A DNA stretch of 64,000 bases from Agelas oroides (GCA_949130485.1 OX422189.1:6977620-7041619), one strand, 5' to 3'; counted from the stretch's first letter, positions 32,228 to 44,943 are shown. Made by a program: numbers and translations. Notes: a model not told the origin generated them from the sequence alone.

Positions 32228-32738
32228 GTGAGAATGTGTGAAACTGTGCTGGAAAAATGGTTGAAAGCCCTAATCGAAGAAGTCGATGGCATTGATGGAG
32301 TCGAGAAAGTCGAGGCGAAGCCTTTGCATTCTGTTCTTCAGGAGTTCAAGGACCTAATAGAGAACGATGCTGAAATTAATATGTTTTTCCATCAAATGTT
32401 TGATGAAGTTCCGATAAGGCGACCATACAATAAGAGCCCAAATGCCAAACCACAGGTCAGAAATTACCATCAGATGCTTCAGCTAATCAATGCCATCATG
32501 ACAAGGGCACCTGAGTTTAGTGCTGATGGAATCATCACTTTTCCAATCTATTCCATCTTACAATGGTCAATGGGAACAGTCGGCGGATACGCAGCCTTTT
32601 CGAACGCCAAAGTCAACCTCCAGCCAAAAAAAAAAGATCCTGAATGACTGGCGAGTGTTTCTAAAGTGAAAAGACTCATGTTACATCTTAAATAGCCACC
32701 CACACAAAGGATGGTTCGGTGAAGATGCCAGGAAGATG
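32228..32738 (+). pseudogene. Decarboxylase copy 2, N-terminal half, broken
   Basis: Reads MRMCETVLEKWLKALIEEVD and closely follows the gene at 16412-17677 through the N-terminal domain (MFFHQMFDEVP, LINAIMTRAPEFS, WSMGTVGGYAAF). It then fails: an A10 run (32626-32635) carries one base more than the frame needs, and after correction a TGA at 32667-32669 sits where the paralogue has Ser. Homology continues (KDSCYILNS, GWFGEDARKM) to 32738, where a hAT transposon is inserted. Confidence 0.85.
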
Positions 32739-35700
32739 CAGGCCCGTAGGCAGGGGGGGTTCGAGGGGGTTCGTACGAACCCCCCTTTTGGTCTCCAGTA
32801 TAGTTTTATACACTAGCTAGCTCCATATTCTAACGCTATACTGATTATAACTAGTCCACATACCTGAAGAATCACGGAACACTGGTGCGGGCACACACTC
32901 GAACTCGTGCGCGCTACCCGGAATGCGCGTGCGCAAGTACGCGTGTACAAATTATGTGAAATTAATTGCGCTTGAGAACGAAATCTTCTACAAAATGAAA
33001 CGGCAACATCCTAAAGACATTCGATTCTTTTTCACAAAGAAAAACAAAACTCATGGAGACTTGGAGTGTGGTAGGTGCACATGCATGCTATACCATTTTC
33101 TGCCAAATTAGTTTTCCTATGATGCCTTTCCTTCTGATATGATTTCAGAATGCTCTGATGATACAACTGCATCCTCTCAGTCAACTGAAGAATTGTGTGA
33201 GAATCCATCTGGCACTAGTGAAGAATCATGTGACAATCTGTCAGCAGATACGCATACAACAGCAACGACAAAATTATTGGCATCTCCAGAGTCTTCAACT
33301 CCTCCTGAACCATGCCTTGACATTGGTACAATAATAACACCAACAAAATCCATCAGTGATATTTGTCACACAGTGGGTAATCTTTCAAATGCTGAAAAGA
33401 TTTCCTTTCTACTTCAACATGTGCCCCCACCTGCTGTTCTGCCAACTACCTTCTCACATGGCTGTAACCGAAAGTTCAATATTAGCTGGCTTACCAAATA
33501 TCCATGGCTAAGATACAGCCCAAAACTTGATGCGGTACTCTGTGGGCCATGTGCTCTGCTCCTTCGAGACGTGAGCCGAAAGGACAAAGGTTGGCTTGTG
33601 AACAGGCCATTTTCTAACTGGGTGAAACTCAGTGAGGTTCTACAGAATCACTCCAAGCTTACATATCATCGTGATGCTGTGCAGTCAGCTGATGTATTGA
33701 AAATCAGCATTGAAAACCCAGCCTCCAGAATTGATGTGCAAATGAGCAGCTCCCTACAGTCTCAGATGGCTGAAAATAAGCACATTCTTCGCCAAATTGT
33801 ACGAGCTGTTATGTTTTTGGCAAAGCAGGGTTTGGCATTTCGAGGTGACAAAGAAGATATTCATTCCCAGAAGAATCCTGGAAATTTTTTGGCCTTGCTA
33901 AACACTTTTGCTGAAACTGATAGTGTGTTACATGCCCACCTGCACAAACCCCGAGCAAAAAATGCCACGTACTTATCTCCAACTACCCAAAATGACATAA
34001 TCAATGTCATTGGTTATGATGTGATTCGTGCTGGAATTACCACTGAAGTCAGGAAAGCAAGATTCTTCTCTGTTCTTGCTGATGAAGTCTCCAGCCATAA
34101 CGTAGAGCATTTAGCCTTATGCCTTCGCTTTGTTGATGAGAAGTGCGATATTCGAGAGGAGTTTGTCACATTTGTGAAACTAGAAAGGGTCAGAGCAAGT
34201 GATATCACCACCGCCATTGTCAATACCTTGGAAGGACTTGGATTGTCTCTGAATGAGCTGCGAGGTCAAGGGTATGATGGAGCAGCCACTATGAGTGGAC
34301 ACAAGTCAGGTGTGCAAAAGCAAATAAGAGATAGACAGCCAAAGGCTGTTTACACTCACTGTGCTGGGCACTCTCTCAACCTTGTGATAGTGAGTTCATG
34401 TTCTGTTCCACCTGTGCAGAACTGTATAGACCAGATAAAGTCTTTGACTCTCTGGATCAAGTCCTCTCCAAAGCGAGAAGGACTTCTGAAGGCTGTTTAT
34501 CAGCGTGGTGTTCAGAGTGGCTCAACTTCAACTCGAGCTCCAATTCTGAATGTGTGTATCACACGTTGGGTTGAGAATATCGATGGTTGGGAACGGTTTT
34601 CTTTGAGTCATCCTTTTCTAGTTCAAATGTGCGAAGTCATCATTTATGGGAATAGTGAATTTGAAGCATACAATGATGCTTGGTCACCAGAGGACAAGAG
34701 AAATGCATTGGCCTACTTGAAAGCACTTGAGTCTTTTGAGTTTGTATATGTTCTCATTTCCTTGCAGCGATCTCTCCTGTACTTAAAAGAAGCTACAGTC
34801 AAATTACAAGGCCAGAGCCAGGACATCGCTTATGGCATTACCACAATTCAGCGATGCTGTACAGAATTGAAAACACTGAGAGCAGATGTAGATAGTTACT
34901 CACATCGCATCTATGAGCACAGTTGTAGGGTTGCTGAGCGATCAGGGATCACTGTCACAATGCCACGTGTGACTCAGCGACAACAGCATCGTCCAAATCC
35001 AGAATCGAACACTGTTGAGGACTACTTTAAGTACACAGTGACAATTCCTTTTCTTGATCATCTCATCAGTGACTTATCATCCAGATTTGATTTACATACA
35101 AAGCGAGCAGCATCACTTCAGGGGTTGTTACCAACAAGAATAACTCCAGACTCCTCTGTGCAAGATATTCAAGAAGCAGCCACCTTTTATGCAGATGATT
35201 TGCCCAATGCAAGTATCATAGATGAGGAGTTTCACCTTTGGAAGTCCAGGTGGCTTTCTGTTCCTCAGAAGGATAGACCACAGACACTAAGTGAATCTTT
35301 GAGACAGTGCTGTCCACACAGCCTTCCAAACATCTTTGTGCTACTCAAGTTATTTGCCACTCTACCTTTAAGCTCTTGCTCATGTGAGAGGTCAGCATCT
35401 GCTCTCAGACGACTCAATAATTACCTGAGGTGTACACAAACCGAAGAAAGGCTGAGTGCTCTAGCACTAATACACAGTAACTATGAGGCACAAATTGATG
35501 TTGACCAAGTCTGCAACCTATTTCTAGAAAAGTTTCCCCGTCGAATTGAGCGTGCAAGTCTATTGTTTATGTAAACTTATCCCCGGTATTTAGAATATAT
35601 ACTACTCAACTAGTAAGTACTGTAATTGGATTTCTGTCTGAAATACTTGAGGTACGTACTATTGCTCGATGGAACAAAAATTTATCGCCCTACCGGCCCC

Positions 35701-36011
35701 TCACTCATATTGAAAATATGGAATTGGGAACGCATGTTACAATTTCGTACACTGTGACAGCTGTTAAATGCGTTCCCAGACTTTAGATGTAGCAGAATTC
35801 CTCCTTACCTTACATCTTACCGACCTTCTGTAGCCTTTTCGTACTTTGCCTCAGAATGGCCTGAGATGCGATCTCAGAGCATCTAAATATGAAAAATTTT
35901 CTGGGGGGGGCATGCCCCCAGACCCCCCTAGTATTGCGTGCTTACGCACGCACACGTACGCTTCGCGCGCTGAAAATAACCCCCCTTCTGAAAATCCTGG
36001 CTACGGGCCTG
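32739..36011 (+). mobile_element. Complete hAT transposon, 3273 bp
   Basis: Inverted ends CAGGCCCGTAGGCAGG (left) and CAGGCCCGTAGCCAGG (right, read inward) enclose an intact transposase gene. The 5-mer AGATG is duplicated at 32734-32738 and 36012-36016. Removing the element restores continuity with the paralogous decarboxylase, so the boundaries are firm. Most hAT elements duplicate 8 bp, but a subset makes 5-bp duplications, and this one fits that subset. It is inserted in a decarboxylase reading frame. Confidence 0.92.
32995..35574 (+). CDS. hAT transposase, DUF4371/ZMYM1-like, apparently intact
   Basis: Exon 1 (32995-33070) encodes MKRQHPKDIRFFFTKKNKTH and ends at a GTAGGT donor. Exon 2 (33149-35574) follows gatttcag, and together they give 833 residues in one frame. 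After a Ser/Thr-rich leader come a TTF-type zinc-binding block (WLTKYPWLRYSPKLDAVLCG with CxxC), the DUF4371 region, FFSVLADEVSSHNVEHLALC (first catalytic Asp), GQGYDGAATMSGHKSG (second) and YTHCAGHSLNLVI. The C-terminal dimerisation region reads LPLSSCSCERSASALRRLNN (catalytic Glu) and TQTEERLSALALIHSN. No stop or frameshift was seen. Such proteins cut and paste their own element, and the intact gene with matching ends suggests a recent and possibly active copy. Confidence 0.92.
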
Positions 36012-36718
36012 AGATGATGCCACATTTTGATAAAGAATTCAAGTGCGATCCAACAAAGCCGCACCATGGATTCACGTCATGGGACGACTTTTTCACTAGG
36101 GAATTTCGCAATGGTGTTCGTCCCACTGAAGCTCCCAATGATGACACAGTGGTCGTCAATGCCTGTGAAGCGGCCCCTTACAAATTGGCAACAGACGTTA
36201 AGCGACGCGACAAATTTTGGATTAAATCACAGCCATATTCTCTAGAGCACATGCTTGCAAATGATCCTCTAGTTGACAAGTTTGTTGGGGGTACTATCTA
36301 CCAGGCCTACCTCAGCACATATAGCTATCACCGCTGGCACAGCCCTGTGAGTGGTAAGGTCATCAAGATCCAACTTCAAGATGGAAGCTATTACTCAGAC
36401 ACTTTAGCAGAAGGCCTTGACCCTACTGGAACATGGGGATCGCAAGCGTATCTTACTGAAGTCGCAACCAGAGCCATGGTCTTCATCGAAGCGGATAATC
36501 CCCATATTGGGCTGATGTGTTTCTTGGCTGTTGGCATGAGCGAAGTATCAACCTACGAGATTACCGTCTACGAAGGACAACGTATCGAAAAAGGCCAACA
36601 GACGGGGATGTTCCATTTTGGTGGTTCAACACCCACTGTGGCTTGGTACATTAAACACCATTTGTATACAGCTGCATCCAAGCAATGGCAAACTGAGAGC
36701 AGTGCTGCACTACATTGA
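36012..36718 (+). pseudogene. Decarboxylase copy 2, C-terminal half, retains GGST
   Basis: Directly after the transposon, homology to the paralogue resumes: HFDKEFKCDPTKPHHGF, DDFFTREFRNGVRPTEAP, NACEAAPYKLATDVKRRDKF, YHRWHSPVSGKVIK and GMFHFGGST. Unlike the copy at 16.4 kb, the pyruvoyl-forming Ser is present (TCA, 36626-36628). Immediately after GGST a two-base shift and loss of similarity replace the conserved HCLIFxPG tail with an unrelated 33-residue end. An open frame that starts further left, within the transposon, is an artefact of the insertion. Confidence 0.85.
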
Positions 36719-37602
36719 GACCTTACCCTCAGTGCATGGCATATACCCTCTTGGAAAGAGGAAATGAGCCTGAATACAAGGGTATAGTGGCAGGTGAGAT
36801 ATAATCACCAAAAAAAATTGGACTGCAATAGTGTCACTGTGAACTGCAGCCAACTATGCATGATGTAACAGAGTGATGGCCAGTTACATTCCCAGACATT
36901 GTGTTCTACCTTCTACTGATTGGGAAATACACCAGAGAAAAAAAGCGTACAAGAGCCTAGACGCCTACTATCTGTTTCATTGATGAATTAAGTCAGTCCA
37001 ACTTTATGTATAAGGCAGTGTACATTATGCTGGCATATGCATAATTTGAGTGTAGTAGAGGCAGTTGAGCATAGTAGATTATCCTGGTACATTATGGGCA
37101 TAAAAGGGACCCAGCTGCACTATAACAGACAATATAACAGTATAACTGTCATCTTACATGGCTTTCTGTGGTGGTAGGTCACCACAGATGCCATGCAGTT
37201 GTGAGTGGTTGAGATTCCATAAGAATGATATCCGCAGCTGCACTAAAAAGGGATGGGGTTATTTTTGGGAGATTAATTGACCCCAAATCTCAAACCATGA
37301 TCATTTTTGTTGGTCCTGTATACCTAAAATTAATCATGCTAACATTCAGTAATATAAATACTGGATCCACAGCCTGTAGCTCCCAAGATGTAGTACACGT
37401 GTACTTAAAGAGGACATACTTAAAATAATATTCATGCCAACATTTAGAAAATGGATCCACAGCCTGTTGCTCCTAAGATCTAGCTACATGTAGTATGCAT
37501 GTATTTATGCACCCACAGTGACTGCATGCATGATGTTCCAGTGAGAATCATTATATCCAATATTAATGCTTATATTACAAAATATATTGTCGTGGGCTGT
37601 TC
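36719..37602. other. Intergenic, no gene recognised
   Basis: AT-rich, no credible exon. A repeated phrase GGATCCACAGCCTGT with flanks occurs near 37364 and 37452. Confidence 0.5.
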
Positions 37603-40600
37603 CTAAGCAGGGTAAGGGTATGGTGGGGGAGGGTATGCCTCTTGAGGTGGATAAGTGTAGGGTGGAGGAGGGTAGGTAGACATCTCATAATATGCAGGAG
37701 CATCTGTCCCAGCAGCTGGATAGGCCTGGAAGTCACCTTGCTGAGAACTTGTTGTGACAACAGTTGCAGTGGAGGCAGGAGGTGGTGTGACAGTTGTAAC
37801 AGTTGTGCGTGGGTGGCTGGACGAAGCTTGTGCTATGCAGCAGCCAATGACAACACAAATGACGATGGGGATGACTATAAGGAGCACAATTGATCCAACT
37901 GTCGCTCCCACAATAATCCCAACAACATTGGCTAGAGAAAGATATAAAAAAGCACTCTTTAAAACTGACCAAATAACATAATTTACTTTGAATTGAGGTT
38001 TTAGTGGATCGTGTGTCGAAAATGTTTTGATGTAATACTTTCTATCAGGATACCATTGTATGGTATACTCAGTTGGGAGCCTATACAGTTGTAAACTGTA
38101 CATAATCAAACATACATGAACAACATTCCCTGACTGAGTCTTTTGCTAGAGACATATAGCAACAAGCACCAAAACCAATTTCACTGGCAGATCGTAAATG
38201 TACAGGTATATATCCTCCTGCCAGTGATTGTAATTCTCCTGCACGAGTAGCCTGGTTGTTTTCATTGCCAGAGTTTGATTGCAGTATAGGAAGTGTGCAT
38301 CAAAGAATTACTTGAGCTACATGTAGTAGCTAGTGGCATGCAAACATTTAAGGTTCTCCCAGACAATTTGGGAAACATCTCCCGACACAAGCTTACTGGT
38401 AGTTGTACCCCGACATCCAGTCTCATCACTTCCATCAGTGCAATCTTGTCTCCCATCACAGCGGCGAGTGGAGCGGATGCACTGACGGTTGCTGCATCGA
38501 AATGCTCCACTTCTACAGGAAACTGTACAAATTGTAACCAAAAATACAGATGGTTACAAACAGCTAATAGCTATACAGTTACACAAATTTGGTCACTTAC
38601 GGCAGTTCCTCTCATCACTTCCATTGGAGCATGTTCTAAACCCATTGCATCTTAAGGTGGAGGAGATACAGCGGCCATTGTCACACTGAAACTGGCTGAA
38701 ACTACACGGACCTGTATGAGATTATTTTCACAAAGCTATGAGATGGCAATATCATTCATTTACACACACCATAAGCCATTATAAATGCTTAGAACATTTT
38801 TGCTCAGCTGTAAAATAAAGATTTTATGAGCCTACAGTTGTATACTGCATGTACATAATCAAACATTCATAAACAACTTTTCATTCCCTGACTGGGTCTT
38901 TTGCTACGGGACAGATATAGCTAGTAACAAGCACCAAAACCAATTTTGCGGACAGATCATAAATGTACAGGTATATCCTCCTGCCAGTGATTGTAGTTCT
39001 CCTACATGAGTACCCTGACATGCCCAGGTTGTTTTTATTGCCAGACTTTGATTGCAGCATAGGAAGTGTGCATCAAAGCTACATGTAGTAGTTCATGGCA
39101 TGCAAACATTTCAGATTCTCCCAAACATTGGGAAACATCTCCCAACATAAGCTTACTGGTTGTTGTGCCCGGACATCCAGTCTCATCACTTCCATCAGTG
39201 CAATCTCGTCCCCCATCACAGCGGCGAGAAGACAGAATGCACTGACGATTGCTGCATCGAAATGCTCCACTTCTACAGAAAACTGTACAAATTGTAACCA
39301 AAAATTCCAATAGTTGCAAACAGATATTAGTTATCCAGTTACACAAATTTGGTCACTTACGGCAGTTCCTCTCATCACTTCCATCGGAGCATCCCCTAAA
39401 CCCATTGCATGTTAAGGTGGAGGAGATACAGCGGCCATTGTCACACCGAAACTGGCTGAAACTACACTGACCTGTATGAGGTTATTTTCACAGAGCTATG
39501 AGATGGCAATATCGATCATTTACATACACCATAGGCTCATTAGCTATAATTGTTGCTGTAAAATAAAGATGTTATGAGGTTAATAGGTGTCCTGGTTTTG
39601 AGTCCCAGCAACTGCTGGCTTCCCTATTTTAACTTTTTAACATTAAAAAGGCGTTACCTCATTATTCCTGACATGCAAGACTTAGTAACAGTATAGCCTG
39701 GAGTAGGACAATTGGCCTCACTCATTCCAGAAACTCCGTAAGAAAGGATAAAGGAGGCCAGGTCTGGTGAATATATTATACTACAAGCAGCATCACACCA
39801 TAGACTAGCTAGCTGTTGATCATTGAAGTTGCTTGAAAGTGTGCTAAGTAGGTCAGTGAAAATGTGAAGAATAAAGCCAAGTACTTGCATGTGGTGAAGC
39901 CCAGTGTAGCTTTTCCCCAATTACATTCTATAACCTCTGAATTCTGAGGTGTTCAACACTATCTTCAGCACACTTGGAGCTTTGTGTACTGAGGGTCTGG
40001 GAACAACATCCTTGTTCTATGTATTCTGCAACCTGAGTGTCGCCCTATCCAAGTCTTCTGTATGCATACAATATTATTGATACTGAGGAAGCACTTCTAC
40101 TCTTTCTGTCACATGAATGTTTGTCTGCCACCCCCCCCCCTTACCATATTTTATTAACCTGCATGGGAATGAGAAGTATGAATACATGAACTTATGCATC
40201 ACCTAGTGTTGAACCCAAGCTTTCTGTTCAGATTTTGTCTCGCAGCTTTGGAGAAGATAAAATCTGGAATGGAAAGCCTGGGTTCAAGGCTATGCATCAA
40301 CTCTGAGATTCACTTTCAGATTATCCCAAGTAGCTATGTATAATTGCCTGGCCAGAGGAGGCAAAGTACTAGCACATCCAATCTAAACACTCAAGTTCAA
40401 CAATGCCAAGGGGCAGCTATACCCAAAAATAAGTCTTCATTACACATACCCGTGTGATCAACAGTGAGTGTGGGAAAGAGGTGCTATATATGGGCCAAAC
40501 TTGAACCATTAACATGGTTGCTTCCAAGACTTAGGTAACAGTACTCAACAAGTCAAAGGAAATACAAAACTTAAAGTAAACTTAAAATATGATTTGAAGA

Positions 40601-41269
40601 AAGGGAAGAAAAATCCACAGGGATTCAGCTAGGAATCAAGCACTGATTACTATATATAGCTATGTAAGTAAACTGTTAGCTAATGCCTTGCACAATCCAG
40701 AGGTCAGTATGATACACAACTAAGTTGCATATCTCTGAACTGTAGTATGAGCTCTTAGCTCACTGAGTATATCTTCGGGTGCAATTTATATAAGACGTAA
40801 GACGTACACTAGACGGCTTGATGGATGTTATAAGATGGCTTGAGATAATTCATTATCAATCAATGTAGCTAGCAATGAAATCTGAGTACATACATGTTGC
40901 TATAATGCACCTGCCACAAGAAGTAAACTCTTATTCATCCAAAACACTTAACAGGTTTGTACAACTCTCCAAACTAAGAGTATTACTCAATAAAGGTCAC
41001 TAAATAGCTACTTTGTCACACAATCCTGAGTCCATCACTGCAATGCAAGTAGCTAGCTGCATAGCCTTGAAACATGTACAAAAGTTGCACTTGCATCTTC
41101 AGATATAATTTAGACTGAAGTAGCTAAGTTGAAGCTACCTGTAGTCTAAGCCGCATTTTCCCAAGAATAGTTTTGCTATTTATTACATGTAGTGCATACC
41201 ACTAGTTCCGTGTATCACTGTTGTGACCACCAAGATCACCAAAAGACCAACAGCCACCAAAGATCTCAT
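37603..41269 (-). CDS. LDLa-repeat single-pass membrane protein with PPxY tail, 290 residues
   Basis: Six exons join in phase: 41200-41269 (signal peptide [20 protein letters not shown]), 39361-39471, 39157-39282, 38601-38711, 38397-38522 (one LDLa module each) and 37603-37931 (membrane helix and tail). All junctions are phase 1 with GT-AG ends, summing to 873 bases. Each LDLa has six Cys and the SDGSDE or TDGSDE calcium motif ([28 protein letters not shown]). After the helix [20 protein letters not shown] and a Cys pair comes a Thr/Ser/Pro-rich tail with [10 protein letters not shown] and [10 protein letters not shown]. These are PPxY motifs that would bind WW domains, as in Nedd4-type ubiquitin ligases. 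Modules 1+2 and 3+4 are a tandem 760-bp duplication. It is probably a surface receptor or endocytic adaptor. The ligand is unknown. Confidence 0.88.
39658..39883 (-). CDS. Candidate cassette exon inside intron 1 of the LDLa gene
   Basis: Acceptor-like catgcaag and donor GAG|GTAACG bound a frame reading [20 protein letters not shown] ... [14 protein letters not shown] and [14 protein letters not shown], protein-like with several Cys. The entry phase fits the signal-peptide exon, but its 226-base length leaves the exit phase off by one for the next LDLa exon. It may be an alternative exon with an indel, or a relic. Confidence 0.3.
39884..41199. other. Intron 1 remainder of the LDLa gene
   Basis: No further exon, RNA gene or mobile element was recognised. 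Composition is AT-rich with a C10 run near 40131. Confidence 0.5.
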
Positions 41270-41614
41270 TCTTGGGTTGATATATTAAAGACCAGACAAC
41301 CAAGCAGCTATGATACTAGGTACAGCTATGATACTACACTGAGCTAGTCGGCACTAAACATATATAAGCTAAGCTCATGATTTTGGGAGTTTTAATCTTG
41401 ACCAGAGAGGATCTGATTTACACGGATGTTGATAGTAAATATTGTAGCTACAGCAATGGAGAGAGAATCCTAACAAAAGCCATAAAAATACTCGACAATA
41501 AGTCACGTCATGGTTACGTAATGAATCGGGTCTGGGATATGGATCCGGGAAAGAGACTAAAGATATTGGCGTACCGTTTGTTCTTTTTAAAGCTCACCGA
41601 CTCTGATTCTGAGC
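41270..41614. promoter_or_regulatory. Shared upstream region between two divergent genes
   Basis: Only 345 bases separate the start codon of the LDLa membrane protein (minus) from that of the ER mannosidase (plus). Both are well defined, so the interval should contain both promoters. No TATA box at a convincing distance was identified. Confidence 0.6.
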
Positions 41615-44600
41615 ATGGGTCACGGTACGAGTGCAAGTGGTGGGGGAAAGAAGGGCGGCCCCAGAGTGAGTAATTTGCTTGGTAGACAGATGCAAATGTT
41701 ACTTGTCCTTGTTGTAACTAAATTTATTGAATGAGCTCTTATCAGCTGACTGGTGCAGCCCTCGAGATGAGTGTTGTGTGTGTGAAAGTGTAAGGCAGGG
41801 ATTTCTGGGGGTATGCAACCCCGGAGAAATCGATGCTTGGAGATTGCTTTCAAGACCATTCTTTGTCCCCAAATGTTGCCGCAGCCAATAACATGAAGAA
41901 AATTGAAACAATCAAACCAAGCTACCTGGAATTACTTTCTTACAGGCATGGGACTCGAGATCCGTTTTTGTTCCCATTCTGCATTAGTGTTGTGCCCAGT
42001 CTCAAAATGTAATATTGATGCAGCTATTTGGTGAAAGCCAACTCAGTTCTCTTGATGTGGCTTAAAACCTCAAGGAAGACCCTTGGGATAGCTTTGTCAA
42101 AACTTTGGATGAAGAGCTGTTCTTTGCATGCAATTTACTCATCACCAATTTTTCTCTTCCACAAACCCAAAGTTGAACAGTCCAATTGCTTCCAGTCACC
42201 GGTTAGTCTTGTTCCCAGACGGCATTTTCCCATTCAGCATAAAGTAGTTTGGGCATGAGACGAGTCCCTAATAAGCTCGGCTTATCTCATACGCTGCATA
42301 GCTCACATTACCTTGTTTGTATTATTTCAGAAGCTCATACGGTCTGTTTGTTTGTGTGCAGGCAACTTCAAAGCGAAAAAAAAAGTCTACTCAATCTTCC
42401 ATATTCAAGTCCCAGACAGCAGTAGTGTTAACGGTGGCAGCCATTGTGGTACTCCTTGCTGTGGCAGCACCTTGGTTATACCAGATATACAATAGTAGCA
42501 CTGAAAGTTTGAACAACACAATTTCAGCACATGAGCGACCTCGTGAGATTGGAGGTATGCCCCGAGGTCCTCCTCTGCAATCAGAGCACACTAAACGACA
42601 AGAAGAGGTCATTGGTGCTTTTAAACATGCCTGGAAGGGATACAAGATGTATGCCTGGGGGAAGGATGAACTTAAACCAATCTCTAAAAAGAGTAACGAG
42701 TGGTTTAATCTTGGCCTGACGTTGGTGGATGCCCTTGACACAATGTGGCTCATGGGTCTTACAGAAGAGTTTAGTGAAGCTCGGGAGTGGGTGGAGAAGG
42801 AGATGGTGATTGCACAAGACAAGGATGTGAATTTGTTTGAGACAACCATACGCGTCTTGGGAGGTCTACTGAGTGCGTTCCACTTGACTAATGACACACT
42901 CTTCTTGGATCGTGCGGTGAGTTCTTGTGTGTCTTATTGCCATTGAAGAATTACCATAGATCAGGAAATTTTCACGGTAAAAATAATTCGCGTTTTTAAT
43001 TTTCGAGTTCAAAATATTTCGTCGCTTGCCGGTTCCGCAGTGTAGCGTGTATATGTATATTTTATTTTCGTGCGTTTAATTTTCGTCGCTCCTGCACACC
43101 AACGAAAATATTTTAACGGCGAAAATTTCCCGATCTACAGTACCGGTAACATGCAAGTGCTAGGTGACTCATGACTCAGGTGTTTAGTTATGACCCATCT
43201 TGCTCTTCTCTTCCTCTCCTTCCACTCTTCTCCCTCCCTCCCCTCTCCTTTCTTTCCTTCCTTTCCTCCCCACTCCCTGCCCTCGTCCACCTTTCTCTTT
43301 CCTCCCCACTCCCTCCCTTATGCATTCTTCCTCCTTTCCTCTCTCAATTGCTCCCCCCACCCCCCCCCCCCCTCCCCAATCTCCCGCCTCCGCTTCTCCC
43401 TCCCACATCTACAGACAGAGCTGGGTGATCGTCTTCTTCCTTGTTTCAGAAGTACCTCTGGCATTCCCTTCTCAGACGTTAACCTGCTGACAGGCCACGC
43501 CCATGCTCCTGAGTGGGGTCCAGACAGTTCTGTGTCTGAAGTTAGTACCATTCAGATGGAGTTCAGGGACCTCACACAACTCACCAATGATCACAAGTAT
43601 CAGGTAATGCCATATGGTGAACTCGAGATGTAAGAATAGTACGTTATGTTGTTCACTCTGTTCTCCTGTAAGTTTGCCCTAGAGGACTGTTACCAGTAGC
43701 AATAATATATACTCATTGTCCTCTCCTTCATCTTTCCTCCTTCCTCCTCCTCTCCTACTTCTCCCTCCACTTCATCTCCCCTCCTCACCAATCATCCTCC
43801 CTCATTTCCCCTCTTCTGCCTCCTCCCCCTCCACCTTCTTCTCCCAACTCCTCCTTTTCTATCTCCTCCCTCCTTCCTCCTCCCTGGGCTCCCTCCCTCC
43901 TACCTCCTCCCTCCTACCTCCTCCCTCCTACCTCCTCCCTCCTACCTCCTCCCTCCTACCTCCTCCCTCCCTCCCTCCTTCCTCCTCCCTCCTTCCTCCT
44001 CCCTCCTTCCTCCTCCCTCCTTCCTCCTCCCTCCTTCCTCCCACCTCTTCCTCTTCCCTCCTCCCTCCTTCCTCCTCCCTGGGCTCCCTCCTTCCTCCTC
44101 CCTGGGCTCCCTCCCTCCTACCTCCTCCCTCCTACCTCCTTCCTCCTCCCTCCTCCCTCCTTCCTCCTCCCTCCTCCCTCCTCCCTCCTTCCTCCTTCCT
44201 CCTCCCTCCTCCCTCCTTCCTCCTCCCTCCTCCCTCCTCCCTCCTCCCTCCTCCCTCCTACCTCCTCCCTTATACCTCTTCCTCTTCCCTATTCCTCCTT
44301 CGACTCCTTTTCCATCTCCCATCCTCCTCTTCCTCCCTCCTTTCTCCTTTCCACTCCTTCCCACTCCTTCCCACTCCACACAGGATGCAGTAGACAGTGT
44401 ATTGGAGAAGCTTCAGGGATTGAAGAAGCTGGATGGCCTGGTTCCCCTCTTTATCAATGCGGAAACAGGACAGCTGCGCCCAGGGACGCTAACTCTGGGG
44501 GCACGGGCTGACACCTATTATGAGTACTTGCTGAAACAGTGGCTGCAGAGTGGAAAGAAAGAGAAAAAGTACGATAAAGTAGTAGCATGAGTAACAGAGT

Positions 44601-44904
44601 TCAGTTGACCTCTTATGTGTGCAGTTTAGATCACATGTGGTTCGTTGATTGTTCATGCACGGATAAGCTCCTGGCCCATGTGACAGCATCTTGCTGGAGC
44701 TTGTAATTAAAGTTGTTGGTAAAACATTTGTGTGCTAGGCCTCCTCCACTCGCCTCTTCCTTCTCCTCATTTTCCTCTTCCCCTTCCTTTCTCTCCTCTT
44801 CCTCCTCTTCCTCCTCTTCTTCCTCTTCCTCCTCTTCCTCCTCTTGCTCCTCTTCCTCCTCCTCTTCCTCTTCCTCCTCTTCCTCCTCCTCTCCCTCCTC
44901 CTCT

Positions 44905-44943
<39 letters not shown>

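Noticed and set aside
35846-36011. Apparent N-terminal extension of the second decarboxylase fragment
   Set aside because: It lies inside the right end of the hAT element and is in frame with the decarboxylase only by chance of the insertion.
43716-44393. 225-codon Pro/Leu/Ser frame
   Set aside because: Low-complexity polypyrimidine intron sequence.
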